A DNA stretch of 64,000 nt from Neoarius graeffei (GCF_027579695.1 NC_083572.1:17336421-17400420); one strand, 5' to 3'; positions 50,224 to 62,938 are shown, counted from the first letter of the stretch. Made by a program: numbers and translations. The notes: generated by a model not told the origin, from the sequence alone.

Positions 50224-50775
50224 GCTTGTTGAGCTGTAGCAGAACAGCTATCATGCTAAAAGCTAGCATGCCAAAATGTTAATGCCAACATGCTAACAAC
50301 TAGCATGTTAACAGTTAGCATATTAACATGTTAGCATGTTAACATGCTAAAAGCTAGCATGTTAACATGCTAATAGATAACATGCTAACAGTAAGCATTC
50401 TGGCATGCTAATGATTAACATGCTGTTTGTTAAAATTCTAACACGTTAAGGCTAATAAGCTGACAGCTATCATGCTAACAGGCTAACATGCTAATGGTTA
50501 GTATGTTAACGTTTAGCATGCTAACACACTGAGGGTGACATGCTAACATGCTAACAGTTAGCATGCTAACATGCTCAGGCGAACTCGCTAACAGCAAACT
50601 TGTGACCTCTGCATTTTACCATGCTAATCCTAACATGTTAACAGCTCTCATGATAACATGCTAATGGTGAACGTGCTAACAACTCGCGCGCTAACAGCAG
50701 GCATGATATCATAATGGGTAACATGCTAACAGTTAGCATGGTAACATGTGAATGCTTATATGCTAATTGCTATCG
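50224..50775. repeat. Degenerate array of CATGCTAA / TTAGCATG octamers
   Basis: For about 550 bp the sequence is built from catgctaac, ttagcatg, gttaacatg and close variants on both strands, often spaced 8-20 bp (e.g. atgctaacatgctaacagtt near 50540). It is an interleaved near-palindromic minisatellite without coding capacity. Confidence 0.9.
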
Positions 50776-50834
50776 TGTGTGTGTAAGTATTCCTAATAAA
50801 GTGGCCATTGAGTTGAAGTTGATTTGCTGTCAAA

Positions 50835-51500
50835 GTCTCAGATGAGCAGATCCTTGCCAAATGCATCATCGCCTATGGGGGAAAGGAGGAATGACTCAGT
50901 CAAGCTTCCATTGATTAGCGGCAAAATGGAGAAAAAATGGACGGATGAAAGGCAAGACAAAGATGAGTGCGGGTCAGAACCGATATCGTGTGTGATGGTG
51001 ATTTGGCCTGAGGTGCCGTATGAAGTTTGGTGGATGTGTGGTGAAGTGTTACTGAGCAAAACTCCATTCATTTGAATGGGGCCAAAAATCAATGGAAGCC
51101 TATGGAGGTAAAAAGAGATGTGTGAAAACCAAGGAAAAGACGAGTGCAGGTCTCAGATGAGGGGATGGATCTGTGTGGGGACTTGGCCTGAGGCATCAAG
51201 TGAAGTTTCTTGAAGTTTGGTCACTTGGTTAAAAAAAATTGATGGAGAGTGAAAGTTTTTCTCCTGAAACACCATTCATTTTCAATGGGGCCAAAAATCA
51301 ATGCAAGCCTATGGAGGAAAAAGGGATGAGCAAAAAGAAAGGAAAAATATGAGTGCGGGTCAGAACCGATTGCATGTATGTGTCGTGGGAGTTGGCCTGA
51401 AGTAACACATGAGGTTTGGTGCATCTGCAATGGAGCGTGTCCGAGTAGGACGATTCGATTCATGATCCCTATTCATTCTCTATGGGGGAAAAAAACCAAA
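50835..51500 (+). repeat. Three degenerate tandem units of about 200-240 bp
   Basis: Each unit shares in order: gaRtgcgggtcagaaccgat, a ttggcctgagg motif, tgaagtttggt, a cattcatttNaatggggcc motif and atcaatgNaagcctatggagg (around 50960-51110, 51140-51315 and 51350-51490). No coding frame persists across units. Confidence 0.7.
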
Positions 51501-51509
51501 AGAAAAACG

Positions 51510-52700
51510 ACAAGAACGAGAACGGGCGCGTTGATCCAAAAGCTGTATACAGGCACACTACACCACTTTGGGCCAGATGTCTCAGAGTTGGAACGGTGTC
51601 TCTATCTCGAATGCCCTAGGAGGAGTAGTGGATCCAAAAAACATGTCGGAATAAGGCAGTGAGCAAGCACACCTAATTAAATAATCAGATGAACTGAGAC
51701 AATCACATTCTGAAGCAAATTAAATAATCTTATACCGGTAACTTCAACACACAATACAAGTTACATGTATTAATCCAAATGTAGGTAAACAAGAAGTGTT
51801 TTTGTTGTTTTGTATCCAAATGAGAGTCGCATATAACCCGTCTGTGTTCTTGCTTCTTGAAGGCTGATCTTGTGGCTGATTGTTTTGAAACAATTTGACT
51901 TTCAGTTGTTCGTGCAGTTCTCCATTTATTCGCTTCTTCCACGTAAGGGTGAGATATTGCTGCTGAGGTGAGCATATCCAGTGGAGAAATCAGACGGCTG
52001 GTCCACTCATTCTCCATTTTCTCCATACTGAGTACTCCGCCATTACTGCTCGGCTCAGGCAAATACTAAAACCCGGGACGGGACGTCACCGGTTTTAGCA
52101 ATAACTGTGGGGAGGTCACTGCCCAAGCGATAATATGTCACGTCCCGTTCCATCCCGGGTTTTAGCAACAACCCTCGGCTCACGCTCCGGGAGAACTGGT
52201 GCAACTGACCTTACTTTCCTTTTCTTGTAGTTTCTTTTCCTTTAATTGTTGGTACTGCACCCTCTTTCAACATGGGCTTATAGCCAACATTCCTCAACAG
52301 ATCAGAGGTCTCGTACGAGTCTTCAGTAAAATGTGCAGAGCAGAGGAGAGACCACTGGTGGGGGGTGTAGGGGCATGAAGCAGGCAAATAAGCAGATCAA
52401 GGAAACAGCAGGCAGATCTTATTATAGACTTCATTATTTATTTCTATAATAACAGAAGGTATCAATTTATTTCCAAGGATTTTGAAAGGACCCCATCCAG
52501 GCACGTCCGTGGTTAGTCAGGTCCACCATTACTCATGGTCTGATGCCTTTGTTTGTATGTATGGACATGCATAAATGCACTACATACAGTACCAGTCAAG
52601 TTTGTACACCCCTACTCATTCATAGGATTTTCTGTATTGTGACGGTTTTCGACATTGGAGAGCAATACTGCAGACATCAGAACTATGAAATAACAGAACA
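51510..52700. other. acox1 intron 2, mostly unrecognised
   Basis: It contains an inverted pair at about 52067-52175 (aaaacccgggacgggacgtca and gtcacgtcccgttccatccc). A Tc1-MITE-like fragment (cagtaccagtcaagtttgta) sits near 52586-52606. Confidence 0.45.
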
Positions 52701-52813
52701 TGTATAGAATTAGACTTGGGGGCAATTATGTGAAATTCAATTACGATTACTTCTAAAGTTTAGATTACGATTACATCGCATGTATTACGATTACTTGAGC
52801 ACAATTACGATTA

Positions 52814-53961
52814 GGCCATCCTTAAAAAAAAATCCGTTTCCTGTCCACCGGGTGGGCAAAAAAAATTTCAGTCGGGAGGGAGGGATTTATTTTTTTTTTA
52901 TTATATATGGATGGATAAGAAATCGCAATGCTGTGTTTGCTTTTTCTTTCAGTACTTTTTTTATTACAAAAGCAGACACATTTAATAAAATATGACGACA
53001 GTTTAATCAACTGAAACTTGTATAAAAACTTTAAGTTAGCATTTTAAATGCTGACTGCAACATTTGCAAAACTTTTACAAAGGTACTTAAAATGTCCGAC
53101 ACACTGACTTTTTGTAGTTCTAAATCGAGCGTTAGGCCTAGTTCGGATGAAATTACACTATTAAAATGATCACTGAATGATTTGTTTTTCTGAATCTTTA
53201 CTATTTTGTTGTTCGCTAGAATACCATTTTGCGATTTCACACTTCAGCAAATGTTTGAAAACTCCGGATCTCCTTCCTTCATGGTGGCTGCCGTTTTTTT
53301 GTGCCGCAGGGCGCATGCGCAGAGCTGATTCGACAGGGCTTTCCACAAGCACCGGCTGCCGGCCACACAATTAAGTCCAGCCGGCTACTTTAATGACTAT
53401 TTTTGTAGCCCACAGGCTCTAAATATTAATTTTCGATTTTAATAAAATTAAATGTTTATCTAACGGACTGACAATAATGTCAAACTGAACCGTTGATCAA
53501 GGGAGAGGAACTCATCCGCGCCCCGACATGCGGTGTGCGCGCGCACTCGGCGCATGCTCAGTTGCGTGAATGTGTCATGCACCGAAAATAAGAGATTTAC
53601 AAGCCAGGAACGCCTCATGATGCAATACGCAAGAAAAGAAAGAAGATTTACTGCCATTTTACTTTGTATTTGAGTAAAGTGAATAAATAAATGGTCTGTG
53701 GAAAATACATTTAACCCTGGGAACTGCGTGCACAGGAGTTTTTGTGTTTACTCCCCCTCCCCGGCTACTTATTTGTCATGGCTGGCTAGTATGAGCCTTA
53801 GTGGAAAGCCCTGGGAATGTGGAAATGTCAAGTTCGATTTTAGATTTACGAACCCGAAAAAAATGTCGAAAAACCGGTGTTAAAAAAAAAAAAAATTCAC
53901 CCGCACAAACGGCACTCACCCGGCCGGTGGACCGGAAACAGAACATTTTTTAATAATGGCC
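52814..53961. mobile_element. Harbinger-like element, family C
   Basis: Ends ggccatccttaaaaaaaaat and (inverted) ggccattattaaaaaatg, with 3-bp TSD TTA at 52811-52813 and 53962-53964. Near both ends are the words tccaccgggtggg and ccggccggtggacc. No intact transposase frame was recognised. Confidence 0.7.
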
Positions 53962-54417
53962 TTACAGCAAATACTATGCCAAATTCTGTTATGGACAAGC
54001 GCTTTTGACCTATTTGGGCACTTATGAGCAATACTATTCAGTCAATCAAATGATGAAAATAAAGAAAAAAAGAACAAGAATGTTAGTTTTATTTGCAACA
54101 TTTATTATAATTTTTCATTATGTCTGTTTTCACATAGTCTCGAACGTTAAATGTAAAACTGGCCAGCATACATTAAAGTGCATATGTGAAAACATATAAT
54201 TTTTTTTCCTTCTGTTTCTGATGAGCAGATCGGTTGATGTGTGCGCACTGTAGTGCATACACAGGAAAAATGACTGAGCATTTTTTTCCAGAGTTAAAAG
54301 TATTTTCCTTAAAGTAGTTAATTTTGCTCTGTTTTGAGTTTAGAGTGTAAAAGTTGGAGTGGGAGCAAAATTATGGAGTAACAGAGTTGGTTGTGGCTCT
54401 GAACTGAGTAAAATAGT

Positions 54418-54794
54418 CTCATCTCATCTCATTATCTCTAGCCGCTTTATCCTTCTACAGGGTCGCAGGCAAGCTGGAGCCTATCCCAGCTGACTACGGG
54501 CGAAAGGCGGGGTACACCCTGGACAAGTCGCCAGGTCATCACAGGGCTGACACATAGACACAGACAACCATTCACACTCACATTCACACCTACGCTCAAT
54601 TTAGAGTCACCAGTTAACCTAACCTGCATGTCTTTGGACTGTGGGGGAAACCGGAGCACCCGGAGGAAACCCATGCGGACACAGGGAGAACATGCAAACT
54701 CCACACAGAAAGGCCCTCGCCGGCCCCGGGGCTCGAACCCAGGACCTTCTTGCTGTGAGGTGACAGCGCTAACCACTACACCACCGTGCCGCCC
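54418..54794 (-). mobile_element. Mermaid-like SINE, copy 18
   Basis: Full-length minus-strand copy. A perfect 13-bp TSD, TGAGTAAAATAGT, lies at 54405-54417 and 54795-54807. Confidence 0.95.
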
Positions 54795-54869
54795 TGAGTA
54801 AAATAGTACAAGAGTTAATTTCAAGACGCACTGAATAGTCAAATACCAAAATAAAGTCAAATACCAGAT

Positions 54870-54944
54870 AAATGAAGCTGTTGTAAAAAGCAGTTTTAGA
54901 ACTGTGTTGGAATGTGTGAAAAAAAAACATAACCTTACCCAGAT
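54870..54944. repeat. Left arm of a foldback element split by L1
   Basis: aagctgttgtaaaaagcagt ... ataaccttaccca is the inverse of 62939-63013 over about 70 bp. The L1 insertion lies between the arms. Confidence 0.85.
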
Positions 54945-55430
54945 GGGATTAAGAGTTAATCTGATGGGATTAAGAGTTGGCAGTGGGAGGGGTTTTCTTT
55001 TTTTTTTTTTGATACTTTTTATTTAGTTTTTCAATTTAAGAAGAAAAAGAAAAAAAAACAAGAAAAACAAGTTGACAACAAGCTGTCAAGAAAATAAATA
55101 AAAAAAAACAACAACAACAACATGGGGGCTCCTCGATCGATAAATCTATATTTCTATATTAAATGTCCAGTGTCTTTACTAGTTAATGTGACGCGCCCTC
55201 AATTGTTTTGATAAAAGCCGTCCATTTCTCCCATTTCCTATGAAAAGTTGCTCCTCTAGATCTGGGAGAGAAAGTCATCTTTTCCATTAAACACATTTCC
55301 TCTACCTTGTCCATCCATTGCTTAATGCTTGGAGACTCAGCTTTATACCAGCATTTTGTTATGGCTTTTTTACAAGCCATCAGCAGTATTTTACGTAGAT
55401 ACCAGTCTCTTTTAATAATCACATTTTCAT

Positions 55431-55807
55431 CTCATCTCATCTCATTATCTCTAGCCGCTTTATCCTTCTACAGGGTCGCAGGCAAGCTGGAGCCTATCCC
55501 AGCTGACTATGGGCGAAAGGCGGGGTACACCCTGGACAAGTCGCCAGGTCATCACAGGGCTGACACATAGACACAGACAACCATTCACACTCACATTCAC
55601 ACCTACGGTCAATTTAGAGTCACCAGTTAACCTAACCTGCATGTCTTTGGACTGTGGGGGAAACCGGAGCACCCGGAGGAAACCCACGTGGACACGGGGA
55701 GAACATGCAAACTCCGCACAGAAAGGCCCTCGCCGGCCACGGGGCTCGAACCCAGGACCTTCTTGCTGTGAGGCGACAGCGCTAACCACTACACCACCGT
55801 GCCGCCC
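55431..55807 (-). mobile_element. Mermaid-like SINE, copy 19, inside L1
   Basis: Full-length minus-strand copy. The TSD CACATTTTCAT lies at 55420-55430 and 55808-55818. Confidence 0.95.
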
Positions 55808-56524
55808 CACATTTTCATTAAAGACACAAAAATAGAGGATCTTCACATTGTTAGGAATTGTGTATCCCAAGATTTTTCCCATTGTAACACATATATTACC
55901 CCAGAAAGTTTGAATTTTGGGGCATAGCCAAAATATATGGGAGTGGTCTGCGCTCATGTTTCCGCACTGCCTCCAGCACTGTTCTTGTGATTGAGAGAAT
56001 TTGCTCTTTATAAAGGGTGTAATGAAAAAAATGAATCAAGTTTTTCCAGCCAAATATTCTCCACTTCCTTGAACTTGTAGATGAATGCTGTGCACACCAC
56101 ATAAAGCGCCACTCCTCTTCTGATATTTCTATGTTTAGTTCTTTCTCCCATTTTGCTTTAATGTATCCTGTGTTGATCCCATTTTGTTTCTGAAGACCTT
56201 GATAAATTTTTGAAATTATTTTTCTATTCCTCTTTTTATAGGCTTCAGTCAGAATATCTATCACTGTATTGCCCTCTTTGGACAGTGTTGGTCTGATTCT
56301 TTTATCATAATAATCTCTTATTTGCAGGTATCGGAAAAAGTCTTTGTTTTCTAGTCCAAATTCTTTTTGTAACTCTCTAAAACTTTTAAAGAGCCCTCTG
56401 TGGACTAATGTGCATATAGCTGTAATGCCCCTGTCCCACCATCGTCTGAATTCAGCATCTCTGATTCCTGGTTCGAATCTGGGATCTAGAGCAGGCCAAA
56501 TTAATAATTTGATGTCACCCTCTA

Positions 56525-58130
56525 CAGTGGTGCTTGAAAGTTTGTGAACCCTTTAGAATTTTCTATATTTCTGCATAAATATGACCTAAAACATCATTGG
56601 ATTTTCACACAAGTCCTAAAAGTAGAGAAAGAGAACCCAGTTAAACAAATGAGACAAAAATATTATACTTGCTCATTTATTGAAGAAAATGATCCAATAT
56701 TACATATCTGCGAGTGGCAAAAGTATGTGAACCTTTGCTTTCAGTATCTGGTGTGACCCCCTTGTGCAGCAATAACTGCAACTAAATGTTTGCGGTAACT
56801 GTTGATCAGTCCTGCACACCAGCTTGGAGGAATTTTAGCCCATTCCTCCGTACAGAACAGCTTCAACTCTGGGATGTTGGTGGGTTTCCTCACATGAACT
56901 ACTCACTTCAGGTCCTTCCACAACATTTTGATTGAATTAAAGTCAGGACTTTGACTTGGCCATTCCAAAACATTAACTTTATTCTTCTTTAACCATTCTT
57001 TGGTAGAACGACTTGTGTGCTTAGGGCCGTTGTCTTGCTGCATGGCCCACCTTCTCTTGAGATTCAGTTCATGGACAGATGTCCTGACATTTTCCTTTAG
57101 ATTTCGCTGGTATAATTCAGAATTCATTGTTCCATCAATGATGGCAAGCCATCCTGGCCCAGATGCAGCAAAACAGGCCCAAACCATGATACTACCACCA
57201 CCATGTTTCACAGATGGGATAAGGTTCTTATGCTGGAATGCAGTGTTTTTCTTTTTCCAAACATAACGCTTCTCATTTAAACCAAAAAGTTCTATTTTGG
57301 TCTCATCCGTCCACAAAACATTTGTCCAATAGCCTTCTGGCTTGTCCACATGATCTTTAGCAGACTGTAGACAAGCAGCAATGTTCTTTTTGGAGAGCAG
57401 TGGCTTTCTCCTTGCAGCCCTGCCATGCACACCATTGTTGTTCAGTGTTTTCCTGATGGTGGACTCATGAACATTAACATTAGCCAATGTGAGAGAGGCC
57501 TTCAGTTGCTTAGAAGTTACCCTGGGGTCCTTTGTGACCTTGCTGACTATTACACGCCTTGCTCTTGGAGTGATCTTTGTTGGTCGCCCACTCCTGGGGA
57601 GGGTAACAATGGTCTTGAGTTTCCTCCATTTGTACACAGTCTGTCTGTCTGTGGATTGGTGGAGTCCAAACTCTTTAGAGATGGTTTTGTAATGTTTTCC
57701 AGCCTGATGAGCATCAGCAACACTTTTTCTGAGGTCCTCAGAAATCTCCTTTGTTCGTGCCATGATACACTTCCACAAACATGTGTTGTGAAGATCAGAC
57801 TTTGATAGATCCTTGTTCTTTAAATAAAACAGGGTGCCCACTCACACCTGATTGTCATCCCATTGATTGAAAACACCTGACTCTAATTTCACCTTCAAAT
57901 TAACTGCTAATCCTAGAGGTTCACATACTTTTGCCACTCACAGATATGTAATATTGGATCATTTTCCTCAATAAATAAATGGCCAAGTATAATATTTTTG
58001 TCTCATTTGTTTAACTGGGTTCTCTTTATCTACTTTTAGGACTTGTGTGAAAATCCGATGATGTTTTAGGTCATATTTATGCAGAAATATAGAAAATTCT
58101 AAAGGGTTCACAAACTTTCAAGCACCACTG
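56525..58130 (-). mobile_element. Tc1 element, 1606 bp, inside L1
   Basis: Ends cagtggtgcttgaaagtttg and caaactttcaagcaccactg are perfect inverts, with TA at 56523-56524 and 58131-58132. Confidence 0.96.
56741..57763 (-). pseudogene. Tc1 transposase with lost catalytic Glu
   Basis: The 341-codon frame starts MARTKEISEDLRKSV. It has WTDETKIEL and QQDNGPKHTS, but the third motif reads PDFNSIKMLWKDLK where relatives have PDLNPIEMLW, so the catalytic Glu is Lys. A TGA follows KDLK (near 56913); beyond it the frame continues to a C-terminus ending GGHTRY. Confidence 0.93.
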
Positions 58131-58265
58131 TATATTGTATTCTTTTACCATCTTGTTCCAGATAACCAGTGTTTTGATAATTTCATTCTTGCTTTGCTGA
58201 GCCAATTTATTTCCTACCTCCCCTAATATTGACTGAATCCGACAACTTTCCATCTTGGCCTCTAT

Positions 58266-59318
58266 CGCTACGTTCACACTGCAAGGCTTAATGCTCAATT
58301 CCGATTTTTTTGTGAAATCCGATTTTTTTGTGAGGTCGTTCACATTAACAAATATATTCGACTTGTATGTGATCCTCAGTATGAACGAAAAGCGACCTAA
58401 AAGTGTTCCGCATGCGCATTGCAGGATACGACGACGTCACACGCAGTGAGCATGGCCAGTGTTTACGGAAGTAAAACCGCCCGGTTGCGGTATGACCCAT
58501 CCAATCTAGCTTGAATAGCTGCATCCCCCCAAATGGAAATCAGCTCCCTGACCTCTGCGTCCTTCCATTGAGAAGATTCAGAACCTTCACAGCCCGAAGC
58601 GTCCCTCGCACTGATGTCATGCGCAGGGGCGCAGATACGTTTTTTGAACTGGGAGGGACAAAAAACTGGGGGGGACAAAGCTGCCAGCAAACCAACCCCA
58701 ACCCCGATATGCCTGTCAAACTTGTTGTTAGTAACCATAGCAACCAAGCTTGAGCTCGCAACCTGTGCAGTCCGCGCAGCTCAACCAACCGAATATCAGT
58801 CTTTGTTTTATGTGAGTTGTTGCAACTATGTATACACTGCTGTGCACCTCAATAAACCGAATGGTAATTAGTCTTTTGATTTTTCCGTGAGGTTTGCCTT
58901 ATACAAAGAAAGACAGCATAGACGTTTTTTCCTCCCTATAAGTGGGGGGGACCGAACGAGGTGAATTTAAATCTGGGTGGGACGAGTCCCCCCCTCTATC
59001 TGCGCCCGTGATTATGCGCCATGTTGTTGTAACTTTTTTCGAGAGACCCGCCGCCTACTTCAGCGCAGAATAGTGACGTTTGTGGCTTGTTGATGACGTG
59101 TAAGTCGGATGAATGCGACCTGGCGGTTCAGACTGAAGTCGCATATGAAAAGAGCGGATAGGGATCGGAATTAGGACCACACATCCAAACGGCCTGGGTC
59201 GGATTTGAAAAAATCGGATCTGTGTCGTTCATATTGTCAATAAAAGATCGGATACAGGTCACATATGGGCGAAAAGATCGGATTTGAGTCACTTCAGCCT
59301 GCAGTGTGAACGTAGCCT
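58266..59318. mobile_element. MITE with GCTACGTTCACACTGCA ends
   Basis: Left end gctacgttcacactgcaagg and right end ctgcagtgtgaacgtagc, with subterminal gatcggatttg / aatccgatttttt motifs. It interrupts L1 ORF2. The TSD is not clear (ctat words both sides). It contains a nested MITE. Confidence 0.8.
58625..59011. mobile_element. Nested hAT-like MITE
   Basis: Ends aggggcgcagatac and (inverted) acgggcgcagatag inside near-identical 8-bp flanks TCATGCGC (58617-58624) and TTATGCGC (59012-59019). Confidence 0.65.
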
Positions 59319-60878
59319 ATGTCTTTCCACCTAGCCTGATATAGAGGGCAGCATGTACAGACCAGGAACCTTACTTGAGCTGCGTAAAAATATTGCTTCA
59401 GATTAGGCAAGGACAGTCCCCCCTCCTCTTTTGGTAATTGAAGTGTCTTATACTTGACCCTCGGTCTCTTTCCGGCCCAGATAAATCTAGATACAAGTTT
59501 GTCCCAGTATCTGAATTGTGTTTCTGGAATCAACTGTGGGATGGATTGGAAAAAGGTACAACAGTCTCGGTACCACATTCATTTTTATTACCTCAATTCT
59601 TGTCTCAAAGTCCATGTTAAAGGCTGACCACCGCCCGATATCAGTCTTGACATTATTGTTAATGTTATTATAATTTATTTCAAATGTTTTCATGTGGTCT
59701 TTTGCCAATACCACACCCAGGTATTTAATAACTTTGGAATTCCATTTGATTTTGTATTTTTCTCTAATTTCTCGACCTGGAGAATAATTCAGTGTAAGAA
59801 TTTGTGTTTTTGCTATGTTTAATTTATAGCCTGAGTATTTACCATAGTCTTCTAATACCGACATAAGATTAGGAAATGTCCTATCCGGGTCTTGGAGGGC
59901 CACAATAACATCATCAGCGAAGAGCCCTATCCGATGCTCTTGCTTTCCTATATGGATTCCTTCTAAGCTGTCGTTTTGCCTTATTTGTGCCAGCGGTTCA
60001 ATAAATATAGCAAACAAGGTAGGGCTTAAACAGCATCTTTGGCGAGTTCCTCTCTGTAAAATAAATCTGTCAGTTAGGTGTCCATTAATTTTTATCCTTG
60101 CTGTTGGTTCATTGTAGAGGCCTTGGATACATTGTATTATCTGTTTATGAATCCCTAGTTTTCCCAAAACCTGATACAGAAACCTCCAATTGACGCAGTC
60201 AAAGGCCTTTTCTGCATCAAGGCTCACTAGTACTGCTCTCAGGCCCTGTTTTTGAATCTGATCTATTGTGTGGAGGATACGTCTAATGTTATCCTGAGTC
60301 TGCCTACCTGTAATAAAACCTGACTGATCCTCGTCTATCAAGTCGGACATAAAATTTTCAAATCTTTTGGAAATTATTGAAGTAAAAATCTTATAATCCA
60401 CATTTAGAATTGAAATAGGTCTATAGGATTCACAAAGTTCTTTATTTTTGCCTTGCTTTGGAATAACTGAAATTATGGCCTCTCTCCAAGAGGGGGGCAG
60501 TTTGCCCTCGGTCAGAGTCAGATTGAAAGAACTCAGAAGTAGTGGGGTTAATTCCTCCCTAAATGTTCTATACCACTCGCCAGGGAATCCATCACTACCT
60601 GGTGTTTTGTTTGGTTTTAATCTGCTAATTGCGGCATCTAGTTCTTTTTTTGGTGATGCTGGAAATTAATTTTCTATTTTGCTCTTCTCCAATAGCAGGC
60701 AAGTCCAAAGAGTCAAGGAAATCTTTCATTTCACACTCTCCCTTTGCTGTGGGTTGGGTGTATAAGTTTTCATAGTAATCTTTAAAAACCCTTTCTATTT
60801 CTTCAGGTTCGAATAGTAATTTTTTCGTTATGGGGTCTCTAATCTTGTGTATTGTGTGAGAAGCTTGCTGGACCTTAA

Positions 60879-61555
60879 TGCCACTTTTCCACTACAAACG
60901 CGGCTGAGTCGGGCTGAGCCGTGCCGTGCTGAGTTGGGCTGAGTCGGGCTGAGCGGGGCTGTTGGAGTTGCATTTCGACTACAACCGGGCTGAACCGTGC
61001 TCGCTGGAAGTGGGTGGACACATTGGGTGGACGTCAGGTGATGTCGTTAAGCAGCGCAAACAGTGACATCAGTGAGCTTTTAAGCGGTAGTCTCACGACC
61101 CGGATAGTAAACAATAAACATGGAGCACATGGAGTTGTTAGTGTTGCTGGTCTTGGTTCTGTGGCTTGTTGTCACCGACAACGCGGACAGATACTGGCAA
61201 GAGCGTATAGATGAGGCGAGGCGCATAAGGCTTCAGAAATATTCGTAATTCTTCTCCTTCCGGGTTTGCGGTGTTTACAGATCCCAGCGTGCTCGCGGGG
61301 CGTGTGTGGGCATGTGAGGACACTCCTCCTCACCAATCAGTGCACAGGGGAGTGTCTGCTCACGCCCCCAGCCTCACTCGGCTCGCTTTGGCTCGCTTCA
61401 GCCCCACTCCAAAACCGTGCGAGTTTTAGGGGCTAAGCAGGGCTGAAGCGAGCCGAGTCGTGCTGGTTTTTGGTAGTCGAAACGCGAGCCGTGTCGGGCG
61501 GGAGTGAGCTGAAGCGAGCTGAAGTGAGCTGAAAAAGGGTAGTGGAAAAGGGCCA
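60879..61555 (+). mobile_element. Harbinger-like MITE, family A, copy 3, inside L1
   Basis: Ends tgccacttttccactac and (inverted) tggcccttttccactac, with 3-bp TSD TAA at 60876-60878 and 61556-61558. A frame from 61120 reads [15 protein letters not shown] ... RLQKYS and then stops. Confidence 0.93.
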
Positions 61556-62938
61556 TAAGTCTTCTTGCCAAATATTTAGTTGCTTTAGAGCCAGATTCGT
61601 AATAGGTCTGTTTAATGAATCTTAGTTTTTTCTCAACCTCTTGACTTAAATTGTCATCTATCTGCCGTCTCACGTTGATTATTTGTTGTAAAACTGGTTT
61701 ATCTTTATTATTTTTATGTTGCTGTTCCAGCGATATTAATCGATTAACCAACTTCTTATAGTCTTCCTCTCTAGCCTTTTTTTGGTAAGCTGCCCTCGCT
61801 ATAAACCTCCCTCTCATTACAGCTTTAACCGTGTCCCATAGTATGGTAGAATCCACTGGGCTGTTCAAGTTGTCCTCCACGCAGTGTTTAATTTCTTTCT
61901 TCACCTCCTCCTGTGTTTTTTGGTTATTCAGCATACCCACATTTAATCTCCATAATGTATTTTTATTTCTTCTAGATAGTTGGATATTGAGGTAGATAAT
62001 ACTGTGATCGGACAAGTCAGTTACCCCTATTTTACATTCCTGTACGCTGTCTGTCTATTGTATTCATAAAAAAATAGTCAGTTCTGGAGTACATTGAGTG
62101 TGGGGCAGAGTAATGTGTGTAATCCCTCTCTAATGGATGGCATTCTCTCCAGACATCGAACATCCCCAATTCAGCTAGAGAGGTGTTGACAAGTTTTGAT
62201 AAACGAGTCTTAGATCTCTTGTTATTTGTTGTGTCCAGTTTAGCATTCAAAATCATGTTGAAATCCCCCGCACATATTAGAATTCCATCATTTTCCTGGG
62301 TTATAATCTCAAACAATAATTTCAAAAACTTTTGATCAGAGTTAGGTGGCACATAGACATTGACCAAAGTAACTAGATTATTATCCAGTTTCCCTTTTAC
62401 TATTACATATCTCCCCTCTTTGTCGTTTATTTCTTTGATGACTTCAGAATTGACAGAGTTGGAAATTAATGTGGCGACTCCTCTCTTTGGACCTTTCTTA
62501 AATGAGCTAAAAAAAAACATTTTTAAATCCAAATTTCCTCAATTTTTCGTGTTCTTGTTGAGTTAGATGCGTTTCTTGTAAATATATCACCTGGATTTTT
62601 TCTTTCCGCAGTTTTGCCATTACTTTTCCTCTTTTAATTGTATTGTTTAAGCCATTCACATTTAAGGACGCTATTCTCATGATGTTACATTGCATCACTT
62701 ATAAAAATAAAGACAAAGGAAAACATTGATAGGGGAGGGGTTTTCACTCTTCTCATTGAATAGAATGGAAATTTTTACCCTTCTCATTGAATGCCAACCC
62801 TTTATCCCAAAACAATAGGGGACAATTTTTTTTGATGGCCAGTTAATTGTCCAAATCAATGGAGCAGATTTAAGTTGTGCTTGATGCATTCCTAAGACTG
62901 AACAGAATCGCTTCAAGTGATCAAAACAGTTTGACACA

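Larger units (their letters stand above)
55183..62698 (-). pseudogene. L1 ORF2 (endonuclease and reverse transcriptase), degraded
   Basis: Reading on the minus strand: MRIASLNVNGLNN and YLQETHL (endonuclease, near 62600), GDFNMIL and YSRTDYFF (62230-62080), SDHSIIYLN (62010), then the thumb-linker region. The reverse transcriptase (60401-59487) has DQSGFITGRQT, VSLDAEKAFDCVNW, GTRQRCCLSPTLF and the catalytic FADDV. C-terminal parts at 59578, 58250, 56500-55820 and 55422-55183 (ending TIEGASH) follow in order between insertions. There are frameshifts near 62520 (an A/T run) and 62030. Confidence 0.9.
54998..62732 (-). mobile_element. L1 LINE, 5' truncated, with four direct insertions
   Basis: A minus-strand L1 bounded by a perfect 13-bp TSD, GGGAGGGGTTTTC, at 54985-54997 and 62733-62745. 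The poly(A) tail (T run from 54998) is at its 3' end. The 5' end lies only about 35 bp before the ORF2 start, so ORF1 is lost. Insertions: SINE 55431-55807, Tc1 56525-58130, MITE 58266-59318 and Harbinger-like MITE 60879-61555. Net L1 length is about 4.0 kb. Confidence 0.93.

Noticed and set aside
50224-50775. CRISPR-like spaced repeats
   Set aside because: The units are degenerate, variably spaced and in a vertebrate genome; this is a minisatellite.
54447-55957. Recurrent 60-165-codon open frames (e.g. [30 protein letters not shown]) near many SINE copies
   Set aside because: They are frames of the SINE itself on either strand, repeated wherever the SINE occurs; they are not genes.
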